The notes under the pieces are model-generated. The model was given only the letters and a program-made list of their open reading frames with translations. It made no database searches and was not told where the DNA came from. Source: Scylla paramamosain (lineage: Eukaryota; Arthropoda; Malacostraca; Decapoda; Portunidae). Taken from it: a stretch of DNA of 64,000 bases. The stretch covers positions 12,663,267 to 12,727,266 of the forward strand of contig NC_087171.1 of NCBI RefSeq assembly GCF_035594125.1. Reading direction: 5' to 3'. Both the position numbers and the translations under genes were made by a program. Of this stretch, positions 11,076 through 27,045 are shown piece after piece; the stretch's first letter is position 1; each line of letters begins with the position of its first letter.

Positions 11076-12861
11076 CGGTCCCATCAGTCTTAGGTTTGAT
11101 AATATGAGTAGTTATATATGTGCCTAAAATATAATTGCCCCACATGTTACCTAAGACAAAAACTGAGATTTTTTACTATCTCAATTTTTTTCTCATCTTG
11201 TTGTAAGAACAAAAAAGTACATTAAAAATGACAACTTTCCTATACTATTATATAAAGCTTTTCCTTGAGAAATTAGTGTACATATTTTTTTTTTTAATCA
11301 TTTATCCAGAAACCTTGCAGATTGTTAGTGAAATGGAAAGAGGTTTCCTAAAGCATGCACTCTCATTATACATACGTCTTCAGGTCGTGAAAGGGCATAG
11401 ACATTGGAAATCGTACAGCGATACGTACTGACGCCTGTAGAGAGTAAGATCACAGGACAGACACAAAGACAGGTAACCAATTAGCCACTGTCACGCGTCA
11501 GTTGGCGGGAGGCGTCATGCCCCTAGGGAAGGCTGTAGGCGTGCCGGGCTGGCTGGCTGGCCGGGACTCACTCCCTCCCGATGACTCGACACATATCTAC
11601 AAGTCCCTCATTCTGTAATATCAAGGACATGGGTGTGCTGAGTTTTCGGAATGAATCCTTCTTTGCGTCAAAGTTCGACAGCTGTTCTCCCAGGCGGCTG
11701 TCCCTTGTAAAAGACTGAGGTAAAGGTGCTCATCACGCCTTGGTGCACTTGATTAGAACACCGCGAGGTAATAAATATTGCTAAGAGTTTTACTTGGAAA
11801 CGAGATGTTATAGAAGATTTCTTTACGTATCTGCAGCAACCAGGAGACTGTATAATTGATTCTACTCGATAGACGAAGAGCAGTGATGCAGGAAGGTCAT
11901 TTGATGGCGAGAGAGGCGGCGCTGCTTCCGTATTCCGAGTGTGTGGTGCTGTCAGACATCACCTCGCAAGCACCACTCGCCGTGTTGTGACCTGTTAAGC
12001 AAAAGTTAGTTTTTTATTGCATAAATGCTTTTTCCACCGTAACTTTTCCTCCAATATTTTTTTTATATAGTTCTACCGTCTAATAAAAATGTGTAAGTGT
12101 CTCTATAATATTATATTGAGTCCATCGTTCTTCTTACTGCTTAGTAAATCCGTGCTAGTGACTCCTGGCTCAGTCCTCTCCCTCCTCCCGTCACCCTATT
12201 GGGCTCTGACGGTTAATTAGCTATCAGGATTTCCTCCCCCAGTTTGCAAATCCCTGGTGTTGGGGCGGAGGGTCGGTTGCCAGGCAGCATCGAGGCGGTC
12301 GGTCTCTGAGGGTAAGAGAGGGTCGGGGCGTGGGGGTCGACGTGCTCCAAGACTTGTCCGAAACAAATGGTGGAGTGTAGGAGCACTTCAGCATATTTCT
12401 GTTTAGGGTGATCCTGTTTCTAGGTCAATTAAGGGCTTGTAAGTGTTGTCAATTGGCTTAACGGGGTGCCGCCAGAATTGCCTCAGCTGCCCCTCCACCA
12501 CCATCATCGCACCGCCACAACGCCTCTCACTCGCAACGCGCCATTCCTCGCGGTTTTTGTGATGCCCCGCGTGCGTTAGTGGTAATTTTAAGAAATTAAT
12601 GACAGGGAAATGTATACACATGCATGTATGTGAAAGTTAGTATGTTTCCTCGACAAAACAAATACTTTGGCTGTCATTTGCCTGAAAGCATGTGCGAATA
12701 TTGTAGCGAAAATATTATGGCCTACCCGGGGTTTGTTAGGTACTCGTGTGTGATATATGTGCAGCTGCGTGTTGGCGTGGCGGTGGTAACCTGAGCACCG
12801 CCTCGCCGATGTCGATAACTGACGTACTCAGCCAGCTTAAAAAGAGAAGAACAGATGAAGA

Positions 12862-12863
<2 letters not shown>
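11072..12863. other. Unassigned stretch with two GC-rich pockets
   Basis: Complex DNA without a supportable gene. GC-rich pockets with several CpG lie at about 11500-11580 and 12180-12340. The 72-codon minus-strand frame near 12403-12621 has no motif that I know. Confidence 0.55.

Positions 12864-12917
<54 letters not shown>
12864..12917. repeat. (GT)n microsatellite
   Basis: About 27 perfect GT units. Confidence 0.98.
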
Positions 12918-14460
<1,543 letters not shown>

Positions 14461-14525
14461 TCTTCTCTTTTCTCTTCTCTTCTCTTCTCTTCTCTTCTCT
14501 TCTCTTCTCTTCTCTTCCCTTCCCT
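14461..14525. repeat. (TCTTC)n pentanucleotide repeat
   Basis: About 12 units of TCTTC on the plus strand, with drift at both ends, inside a pyrimidine-rich region (about 14400-14600). Confidence 0.95.
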
Positions 14526-15376
14526 CTCAGGACGTCTTTGGTGCATTCCTTTCATTTCTGCGGCTTGCCTCCTTTCCTTCTGTTCTCAGTATTAAGATCA
14601 CTCATTCTTCTGCCGACTCATATACTTCTCATTCCTTCTTTTGTTAATGCTGCCGCCTCACCAACTCGTCCATACCAATCCAGTTCACTCACCTTTCACT
14701 AACACCTTCGAAACAATCACGGATGACTTACACAACAGAAACAACTCTACGGTACAAAAGTTAGGATATAGAGACCATAAGTTACAACATTGCATGAATA
14801 AACACGATTCCCTTACCTAACCCACTGAGACGTACAAATGAAACACAGGAATCGAGAAGCGAGTTAGCGCCACTCACGCTGCATACCTCACCTCTCCTCT
14901 GCCATTACCGCCTCAATAAGCAAGACTGAGATTGAAATAAGTGACAGCTTTAAAACTTTACCGACTGGTGGAAGTACCTTGATAGTGAACGAGCGAGGAG
15001 GAGGAGGAGGAGGAGGAGGAGGAGTTGGAGGGAGAGGAGAGAGAGAGAGAAGGAGTGTTACCATAAATACTTAGGGTGAATTCGGCAATTATTCTCTTCA
15101 GACAAAGAATCTTCACACACGCCAGCCGTTCTTCCCTCGGCCATTCATCACAATCTTTGCCTCTGTGTCTTATCGTCTGTTTCCCCTCTTTGTTCTTTCT
15201 CCTTTATTGCAATTATCACCCTCTCGTTCCTCTTATCTTTCTTCCCCAGCCATGCCAGCCCCGTGTCGTTATCTTCCCCTCCTCTTCCAGACCACCTTCA
15301 TTATATTCTCCTGTGCTGATTTTGGTCTATATGTTCACCTCCGGCTTGTATATGACCCTATTTCTTTTCCTTCTCT

Positions 15377-15382
<6 letters not shown>
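14526..15382. other. Unassigned stretch with a short (GGA)n
   Basis: Pyrimidine-rich at both ends. A GAGGAGGAG run of about 9 units lies at 14997-15023, followed by a short GA run. The long plus-strand frames here are Ser/Leu/Pro-rich translations of CT-rich DNA. Confidence 0.55.

Positions 15383-15472
<90 letters not shown>
15383..15472. repeat. (TC)n microsatellite
   Basis: About 45 perfect TC units. Confidence 0.98.
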
Positions 15473-15474
<2 letters not shown>

Positions 15475-15541
15475 GTTCACGAATATATACGCACACCCAC
15501 GCACTTGCTACCATTTTAATTTCTACTATTGTTGATATTGT

Positions 15542-15639
15542 TAGTAGTAGTAGTAGTAGTAGAAGTAGTAGTAGTAGTAGTAGTAGTGGTAGTAGTAGTA
15601 GTAGTAGTAGCAGTAGTAGTAGTAGTAGTTGTAGTAGTA
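15542..15639. repeat. (TAG)n trinucleotide repeat, imperfect
   Basis: About 32 TAG/GTA units with single-base changes to AGA, TGG, CAG and TTG. Confidence 0.96.
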
Positions 15640-17044
15640 TCACATCTCAGAAAATAATTATATTGAGCCTCGCTTATGCTCAGGAAACAAGTTTGAGGTA
15701 ATAATACTTTGTCTAATTTATTACAGCGGACCATATTTTTTCTCTCCCAGACTGAGCTCCTCTGGTGCCTGAACGGCTGAATCACGTCAATAAGTTAGCA
15801 GCGCCTTTCTCACGGCGTCACCGACTAAGCAGCTCTTTTACACGGACCACTAAACTCTATAAGACTTCTCTTTTGTCAAGGGATCACAGACTTTCTTCAG
15901 CGGTTCAGTCCACATAGTGTATCACTGAATGAATATACGCGGCCTAACTTTTCCCTTCCCTGACATGTTTCATCGTCGAATAGAGTAGTGACAGATCACA
16001 TCAGTATCACTTCTGTATGTTCCAAGTCGACGTGTTGACATTTCATGCCTGTGAGCTTAGGTAGCCTAGAGCGCAGTTCGAAAAATGTAGTATATATAGT
16101 TTAAACCTTTTGACTACTAGGAAGTCACGTTAGGAGTCAATAAATTTAATATCAAAAGACACCATTGATCTTTGTCACGATCCCAGGGACTGAGCACCAC
16201 CGAGAAGTTCACTTCACTCAGTAGTCCAACTGGGAGTTGGCGCGCCAGCTAGCGAGCCTGCTGGTTAACAAGTTGAAGGTGCTCAATAACAACAGTGTAC
16301 TCCACCCTGTTACTAGCGTCATCTTGAAAGATGAGGCACGGTTCAATCACCACACACCTTGCACCAGTCAACCTTGAGATTAATTAAGCACTTTGAGACT
16401 CAAATTAATATAGTCAGGAAACAATAATGCTGCTGTCGCAGCTGAAAAGGAATTATGGAGAAATTCAGATTTCTTAATGATTCTAGATTTATCTGTCAGA
16501 TGTATAAGGGAAGAATGCTCTGTAGACACTGATATTATGGATTTCCTGACAAATATCAACTAACCTCAAGTGAAAACAAAAGAAACGAATTTGCCTTTGA
16601 TTGAAATGGTGCTCTGGTGGTGCTCTGTTTAAACTGATTCCAGTTGTGTAAAAGCTGATTGATTAGGAATCCTTAGCTTGAGATGGTATACTGCTTCAGC
16701 TGGGCTGTGTAGGTGGTGCTGGTAGCCACGAGTTGAAATGTCATGGTATCTGCTGTGCCTGGTAAGCAAGTCATCACAGTGTGAAACTAAACATACCTAC
16801 AAACTAATAATTAATGTACATGTTTAGGCTTTTCTATTCAGCTGCACGAAGACCAGAGAATGTAATTTTGTGACTGATTATGAGCTGCATTTGTGGTTTC
16901 AGAAGAGGAAGGACTTTAGGCACTGGCATGGGCATTAACATTGACACCGTAAATTTAACAGGAATAGACATCACAAAAAAAAAAAAAAAGCTCGCAAAAC
17001 CAGACTAGAAAGAAATTGTATGTAAGAATTATTGGTATGTTATG
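15640..17044. other. Unassigned non-coding stretch
   Basis: About 1.4 kb of complex DNA with no open frame above 60 codons. An A-run lies near 16975-16989. No element body is recognised before the LINE-A copy. Confidence 0.55.
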
Positions 17045-17400
17045 TTTTTTTTTTTATCATTGTTATATAAGAGGGCCACTGGGCAAGGGCTACAGAAAAA
17101 AAAAAAATAGAGGAAATAAAAGCCCTCATTCAGTGCTAGTTCACAAAGAGATTCCAAATAGGAAAATCAAATAACGGAGGATAAGTGTCTTGAAACCTCC
17201 CTCTTGAAAGAGTTCAAGTCACAGGAAGGAGGAAATACAGAAGTAGGCAGGGAGTTCCAGAGTTTGCCAGAGAAAGGGAATGAATGGTTTCGAATACTGG
17301 TTAACTCTTGCATTAGAGAGTGGACAGAATAAGGGTGAGAGAAAGTATAGTCTTGTGTAACGAGGAAACGGGAGGGATGGAGGCAAGATCATGTTATGTC
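17045..17400 (-). mobile_element. LINE-A 3' end, reverse orientation
   Basis: Read on the minus strand this is the 3' end of the same non-LTR element found forward at 62575-63075. It has a reverse-transcriptase carboxyl tail, a stop at 17167-17169, a 3' untranslated segment ending in a TAGCCCTTGCCCAGTGGCCC-type motif and a T-run at 17045-17055 that is the element's poly(A). The plus copy ends in TTGCCCTTGGCCAGTG and then poly(A). The two copies match closely through the coding tail and more loosely in the untranslated part. The copy is truncated at its 5' side near 17400. Confidence 0.85.
17167..17330 (-). pseudogene. C-terminal reverse-transcriptase tail, LINE-A (minus)
   Basis: Translating the minus strand gives SNARVNQYSKP in one frame and then FPFSGKLWNSLPTSVF, PPSCDLNSFKREVSRHL and a stop in another. 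There is therefore a one-base frame break near 17280-17290. A second break lies just upstream of SNAR, where the plus copy reads VHLSNAR. The catalytic domains are missing. The segment is the terminal roughly 50 residues of a Jockey-like or related LINE ORF2 that I recall as abundant in crab assemblies. Two frame breaks and truncation mark it as dead. Confidence 0.82.
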
Positions 17401-18528
17401 AGATAAGGTGGCCCTAAGCTAGAATTTTACTTCATTTTTTTATTTTTATTTTTATGGATTGAATGATTGGCTTTTACGAATTACAAGAATGTCTGATTTA
17501 TTGTTACCTTTCAGCAATACAGGATAATTATTTATTTCTACATCCTTCCTGGCTTTTCTCTCGTACACTCACCGGCATGAAGTGACTTGTACCCGCACGT
17601 GCGCAGTACGTTAACGCTCTTCATCGGATTAAAAGTAATGGTAACCTTGTAAAAATGTCTATAAAATCTCTGTCGACCTGAGGCTTATAGTGGAATCTAC
17701 CCGACTTTTATGGCAAGATGGCTGATTGGCTCTTGATAAATAGGAAGAGAGATCGAATAGCATAAAAGATTTCAGGTTCTCTTCACGTTGTGCCGTTAGA
17801 AAAAAAAAAGAAAGAAATCGGTTAGTAGTAAACAAAAACATTAATTTATTTTCCAGTAACCGTTTCTTTATAGCAGGTCATCATTGCATATCGAAATTGG
17901 ATCATGTTTTAGAGTCACAGCGCCAAGGAGGGAGAGGTCAACACTTGTATGTCACTGGAGTCTTTCCTTTCGGCTGCTTTCATTACATGTCGCCACAGCA
18001 TGTCATTCGTTTTTACTCAGTCCCAGGAATATTCTTTCTAATAATTTTTGTCAGTCAGATATCTTGTTTTGAAAATTGTTTAGGTTCTAGGTGCAAAGTT
18101 TATATGGACAGAGTTCAATAGCGTTTTTAATAGTTGCCAAATGTACCAGTAAGTAAAAAAAAAAGAAAAAAAAATCCATGGCTTCATAAATTTACTAACT
18201 TTACGTAGTAGTGATAAAAAGTTACTAATAGCGCTTTGTAGTTAGTAATATTTTTTCATAGAGATAAAAGTTTTTGAAACCCTGAATATACTCTTCCACT
18301 ATGACAATGAAGCAGATAATTGTGATAGTTCTATTGTGAGGTTATTTCTATCCTCTCTATTATTATAAAAGCATTAGGAGCCTCACGGTGATATATTATT
18401 AGCCAGCAAGCGGTTCCTCTTGCAGTGTATTACTGTTTCGCTTTCCTCTTAATGCAACCCTCAATGGTGACTGTAATGCTCCCGTGAATTATTAGCAGTT
18501 GTCTTTGTCCCGAGGATGACTGTGCTGA

Positions 18529-18530
<2 letters not shown>
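17401..18530. other. Unassigned non-coding stretch
   Basis: Moderately AT-rich DNA. Small frames near 17884-18121 have no motif. An A-rich run lies near 18156-18176. Confidence 0.55.
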
Positions 18531-18567
<37 letters not shown>

Positions 18568-18628
18568 TACTACTATTATTATTACTACTACTACTGCTAC
18601 TACTACTACTACTACTATTAATATTATT
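18531..18628. repeat. (TTA)n / (CTA)n trinucleotide compound
   Basis: About 12 TTA units followed by mixed CTA and TTA units, with one TGC and other single-base drifts. Confidence 0.95.
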
Positions 18629-19010
<382 letters not shown>

Positions 19011-19109
19011 CCGCTATTTTATCGCTAGTATTATTTTATCGCTGGCATCTGGTCCAGCGCCTCTGTTTGTGTTTTTCACCGGAAGCATGCCAGCGAATGG
19101 TATCCTTGT

Positions 19110-19113
<4 letters not shown>

Positions 19114-19184
<71 letters not shown>

Positions 19185-19208
19185 CGTGCGTGTGTGCGTG
19201 CGCGCGCG
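19114..19208. repeat. (GT)n ending in CGTG/CG alternation
   Basis: About 33 GT units, then CGTGCGTGCG, GTGTGCGTGCG and CGCGCG. The whole tract alternates purine and pyrimidine, as at 5055-5155. Confidence 0.97.
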
Positions 19209-19471
19209 AACGCTTTTTCTATATTTTGTATTCTTTGAGTGCAGTGTAGTTTTTTTTTTTTTAAACTTTTTCAACCTTTCCAGTGCAGGCCTATTATATA
19301 GCGTCCATTGTAAAGACCAGGTGTCACTTTCACCCGTGTGACGACTGACTGACGCAGCTTGCTGGTGAGGGAATAAAAGTGCGAGTGTTCCAGTTATTAT
19401 ATTTTATTTTAACTGCTAAGTACATCATTCAAACTGACGTGGAGTTACTAAGCCATTGTGAAGCCTTTAAA

Positions 19472-19475
<4 letters not shown>

Positions 19476-19558
<83 letters not shown>
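19476..19558. repeat. (TC)n microsatellite
   Basis: About 41 perfect TC units. Confidence 0.98.
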
Positions 19559-19560
<2 letters not shown>

Positions 19561-20814
19561 GCTTAGAAACAAAGAAATATTAAAAGTTAATATGAAGTGT
19601 GGATTATACCTTAAAGTTCCATGCCTTATATTAATGATAACACTTCAGATACGTTTTGATTAGAGGTGTAAGCGTTGTCGGGGGCTGTTTTGTATGCTAC
19701 CTTCGTCAAAATTTCTCTCTCCTTACCGCTCAGCAGGGTAAGGTTGGTGCTTTGTGTGTCTGCCTTTGAGGTGAGGTGAGGCGGGGGGGTGTGGGGGCGG
19801 TTACTGATTCGTCTTCTATAATGCATCAAGTAAAATACCGTCACGTTCGCGGCGCTGGCAGTGATAAGTTACAGCTCATTAAGGCTGATAAAGGGCAGTG
19901 TGTATTCGTACCTGTCCGAGGTTTGATTTCTGCTTCTGTCACGTTTTCTGTGTCTCCCGCGACTTGCTTGCAGTAGTTTCTTTTTAGTGTTTTAAAAGTA
20001 ATCCACTCATGATAACTGTGGCACTCTCTTCAGACAGTGTTTGCTCCACGTTGATCAGACAAACGCTGACTCAACGACACACCGTGCTCGCAGTGAAGCT
20101 GATGCTGTATATACGCAGTGCCTGGAGCAGCGGCAGCAAATTTTTTACTGCTGTCAGATCCACAAACATGTTGTCTGGTTTTGAAGGAGCCTGACAAGGT
20201 GCTTTTAATTCCAAGTACGTATTTGAATAGGGAAGCTGTGTGCAACTGCAGCATAAGGCAGAGGAGTGTTCTTGGGGAACTAGTGAAGGTACTATTATAC
20301 ATGTATTTTTTTACAAGTTTCGGCAGTTGAGGATCTTCGGTGAACCAAAGCAGACAAAAAAAAGATAGAAATTTAAAGTAAGTACAGGTAAAACTGCGCT
20401 ATGATTGTTGACGTTCAATATATGTCCCGATTTCATCAACCTGGTAATTAAAAGGAAAAATAATACTTACTGGCTTCCATGCACTGTAGATTTAGACTGA
20501 GGAATCCATTAACTAAGAAGCTTTCCTCCACAATCCCCTGCCTAGAGTAGAGCAGGATATCAGTGCCTGAGTGCCGCTCGCCGCGCCTTCTACGCCTCGG
20601 TGGATTGCCAACTTGAGACGAGAAGCAGCAACACCTTACGTTCACCTGACGGTCTTTGGAATCAAGTCATAAAATGGCGATGAAGGTGGGGTAGCACTCA
20701 GCTGCGCGAGAAGTTCATTAAGCGCTGGAGACGAGAAATTCTTTGGCAGCTGTATTGAGTTGCTTGGTGTCAGTCAGTAGGAAATGTTGTTGGTGATTAT
20801 TGTCAGTCTAGCTA
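19559..20814. other. Unassigned non-coding stretch
   Basis: Complex DNA. Overlapping frames of 60-94 codons on both strands (19626-20330) contain no motif that I can name. A G-run lies near 19783-19797. Confidence 0.5.
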
Positions 20815-20832
20815 CATTACTACTATTACTAT

Positions 20833-20864
<32 letters not shown>

Positions 20865-20890
20865 TTACTACTACTACTACTGCTACTACT
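20815..20890. repeat. (ACT)n trinucleotide repeat, imperfect
   Basis: About 25 ACT units with ATT and TGC variants. Confidence 0.96.
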
Positions 20891-21035
20891 AAACACCAAG
20901 TATCTGTCTGTTTATTTTATCAGTAATTATAGCATCTACTTACCTATCTATCCATACCTTCTCATCTTTTTTGTTTTGTTAGAAGTTTAACGATCAGTTA
21001 ATTTGTACGAGTAGCTAAATTATCTTTTTTGTAGT

Positions 21036-21135
21036 TTATCTATCTGCTTACTTCCCTACTATCTGTTTGTCTGTTTTGTATCTATGTATTTATCTATCTA
21101 TCAATCGCCTGTCTATCTACATGTCTACCTATCAT
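21036..21135. repeat. Degenerate (CTAT/CTGT)n repeat
   Basis: A loose run of TATC, CTAT, CTGT and CTAC tetranucleotides. It looks like an old, mutated tetranucleotide microsatellite, with weaker traces from about 20940. Confidence 0.75.
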
Positions 21136-21299
21136 TCAGGTGGAAGTGCCGTGCTGCATGAGTTGAATATTTAAAAGTGAACAGTATCGTGTAAAAACGT
21201 CTTGTTTATGGTGATGTGGCGAGCGGAGCAGAGAAGCAGCAGCAGTCTGGCATGGCTGGATATCTGTAGTGTGAATGGACCCCAGGAGAGTGATGCGAA

Positions 21300-21830
21300 G
21301 GAAAAAGAGGTAGCTTAAGAGAATATGAATGAATAAGGTGAAGGAAAGATGGAAATGAAAGACGAAGACTGACGAAGAAGAAAGTAAAAGGAACGAGAAC
21401 AAGATGATGATGAAGAAGAAGAATGACAGTGAATGGGGGCGAAATACGAATAACAAGGATGAAATAGAAGATGAAGATGATGAAGAGTAGCAACAAGAAC
21501 AATAGCAAGGAATAAGACCAAGAGAGAAGACAATAAAGAACAAGAAAAAAAAGACAAGGTGAAGGGAGAAAAAGAAGAAAATAGAATAAGGAACAAGACG
21601 AAAAAGGAATTGTAGAGAAGAAAAAAGAGAGGAAGAAGGGAATTGAAAGAAAGTATCAAAAATAATAATAAAAATGACGACGGAAGAAGGAAAAGAAACA
21701 AAGGAAGAAAAATAAAAAGAGGAAAGGGAATAAAGAACAATGAAGAAGGATGACACAAAAGAAAATCACAAAGAAAGAACGACGACTTTGAGAAAAAGAA
21801 AGAGGTAAAAAAAATATTTCACAGTTTTGT
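21300..21830. other. Purine-rich strand-asymmetric block
   Basis: About 530 bases in which the plus strand is dominated by A and G as irregular AAGAAG, GATGAA and GAAGAA words, not as a pure repeat. The long minus-strand frames here (Phe/Ser/Leu-rich) are a consequence of this composition. Confidence 0.8.
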
Positions 21831-22617
21831 TTTCTTTCTGTCTATCTTTCATCCATTCCTTCCTTCTGCTCTATTTCATCCTTACCTCATCCGAGACATT
21901 GCCGTAAAAATCAGCTACATACGCACCTAACTCCCAAGCTGTTTATTGCACAGGAAACGTACCCGATGCTTCACTGACCTACCTACTTCACTATACTATA
22001 ACGACACCAAAACCTATACACACACACATAACATTTTTCACTCCCCCCGTCCCGCTGTATTTACCCTGTACTATATCACCCCCAACTTCCTGCCTATCAA
22101 ATTTCTCAGCTCAGTATTCCGGGAAAAAAAAGAAAAAAGAAAAAAAAATAGATACCTACCTTTTCTCTCTTTTTTCCCCCATATTTCCCGCCCGTTTCCC
22201 TTTATCCTTCTGAAACCTCTCCTATTCACTATTTCCATTCCCTTTTCCTTACACGTGCATTTCAGAACTGCATTTCCTGAATTTACTGCTATTGATTTTA
22301 GTTATATATTGTCCCTGGGGGGGTAGGAACGTATTGGAGAGTGTACGTCACAGCGCGGGGCATGCCATGCCGGCCGGGGGAGGAGCGGCGGGCAGGGGGC
22401 GAGGTGGGGAAGTGCTTTCTATATTAAAGTTAGTCCCCAGCCGGCCGTATCATATTTTGTTGGTGTGGTGTTTGAAATATGTGCTGCTCTCTCTCTCTCG
22501 CGCTCTCTTCGTGTGGATGTGTGTGTGTGTGTGTGTGTAGGTTATTCTAGCTCCATTCCATGATTGGTCTTAAGGTTAATGGAAATTGAGGCATATTCAA
22601 TAAGATAAATATTGCTC

Positions 22618-22620
<3 letters not shown>
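21831..22620. other. Unassigned stretch with a GC-rich pocket
   Basis: C- and T-rich on the plus strand to about 22240, then a CpG-containing GC-rich pocket at about 22330-22450, then short CT and GT runs near 22489-22537. No gene is supported. Confidence 0.55.

Positions 22621-22686
<66 letters not shown>
22621..22686. repeat. (AG)n microsatellite
   Basis: About 33 perfect AG units. Confidence 0.98.

Positions 22687-25050
<2,364 letters not shown>

Positions 25051-25107
<57 letters not shown>
25051..25107. repeat. (GT)n microsatellite
   Basis: About 28 perfect GT units. Confidence 0.98.
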
Positions 25108-25111
<4 letters not shown>

Positions 25112-25239
25112 GCTTGAATACTGCTTGCTGTTGCACGTTAGAGAAGCGTAACGATCCGCTTCTAGTTACGTCCTATCAGGATTTAAACGTTCTATCAGTG
25201 GAAACTTCTGAATTTTATTTAATCTTTTACCTTTTTCTT

Positions 25240-25701
<462 letters not shown>

Positions 25702-25715
25702 GCTTGTACTGTACG

Positions 25716-26179
<464 letters not shown>

Positions 26180-26550
26180 TGAAGGAACAGATTAGACAAT
26201 AAGTAAAGGGTTTAAGTTCCATAAATTTTAAGAAGATAAAAGAAAAGGAAGGTGAAAGCCACTAAATGTAAAACATCAAGATAAGGATAGGTGAGGAGGA
26301 TTAATTAGGACAGGATAAGAAGTGACGGGTTCAGGCTCCATTAAATAGATAGATAAGATGAAATTGGTCTTCAGATAGAAAAATTACTGGAATAGACTCG
26401 GATATCAGGTTGCCAGTACAGAGTCAGTAGAGACAGCAGCCTTTGAGAGATTAGATTTATGGACAGGAATGATAGATGAAAATTATACAGGTAGTGTCAT
26501 GTTTACTTCTAATGACTTATTACAGCTTTTCCTTATACTCTTATGATCTA
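26180..26550 (+). mobile_element. LINE-B 3' end, degraded, with internal duplication
   Basis: A decayed relative of the LINE-B tail at 6.33-6.66 kb. One frame reads RIRSDGFRLH near 26315-26345, like TRNNGFKLD of the better copy. A second reads WNRLGYQVASTE, then AAFERLDLWTG near 26390-26470, like the WN...SNQIVSAE...RRLDKFMDG stretch. The 3' part ends with a pyrimidine stretch and ACTCTTATGATC near 26540. A second SKGFKFHK-type segment lies about 120 bases upstream (about 26190-26230), suggesting tandem duplication inside the element. Several stops and frame changes make it non-functional. Confidence 0.6.
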
Positions 26551-26984
26551 GATGGCAGAAAGAAAGTAGTGTGAATTTATATTGTACCCTGCGTACAAAA
26601 TAGGACAAAAGGAAAGGTTAGAATATCAAAATTCAAATATTAATAATGTATAGAAGCTTATCATCTGTTGTTCTCTTATCAGCCTATACTGGTCACTTGT
26701 GGGTGTTCTCCTTGAAAAGCATCAATGTGACAGATGAATGTTATGTAGCAGGATATTTGTTTTATGATGATGTTTGAACATGTAGCCACGCGCCATTAAT
26801 ATCAGGACATGGCAACCGTGGGCTAAATGACACAGGAAGCCTCTTGATCACTTGACCATTATCACTGAGTGCTGTTAATTAAACACTACTTCCATTACAG
26901 TACCGCGTGATCGATTTATGTGGTCCTGCAGTTGGAAATATTTGTAAATAAAACTAGACACATTAATAAATAAAACCATTTCTT

Positions 26985-27045
26985 GAAGAATTCTTACGTG
27001 TAGGCCTCATGGTTCCTTACAGTCTCCGTCGTGTTCTTATTTAAA
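26985..27045 (+). mobile_element. LINE-B terminal motif remnant
   Basis: The sequence TACGTGTAGGCCTCATGG followed by TTCCTTACAGTCTCC and GTTCTTATTT matches the order of the LINE-B 3' untranslated end near 40.3 kb. The coding tail upstream is not recognisable. Confidence 0.5.

Noticed and set aside
21136..21758. 206-codon minus-strand frame rich in Phe, Ser and Leu
   Set aside because: It follows from the purine-rich plus strand. The overlapping minus frame is also open, and there is no domain or membrane-protein pattern beyond composition.
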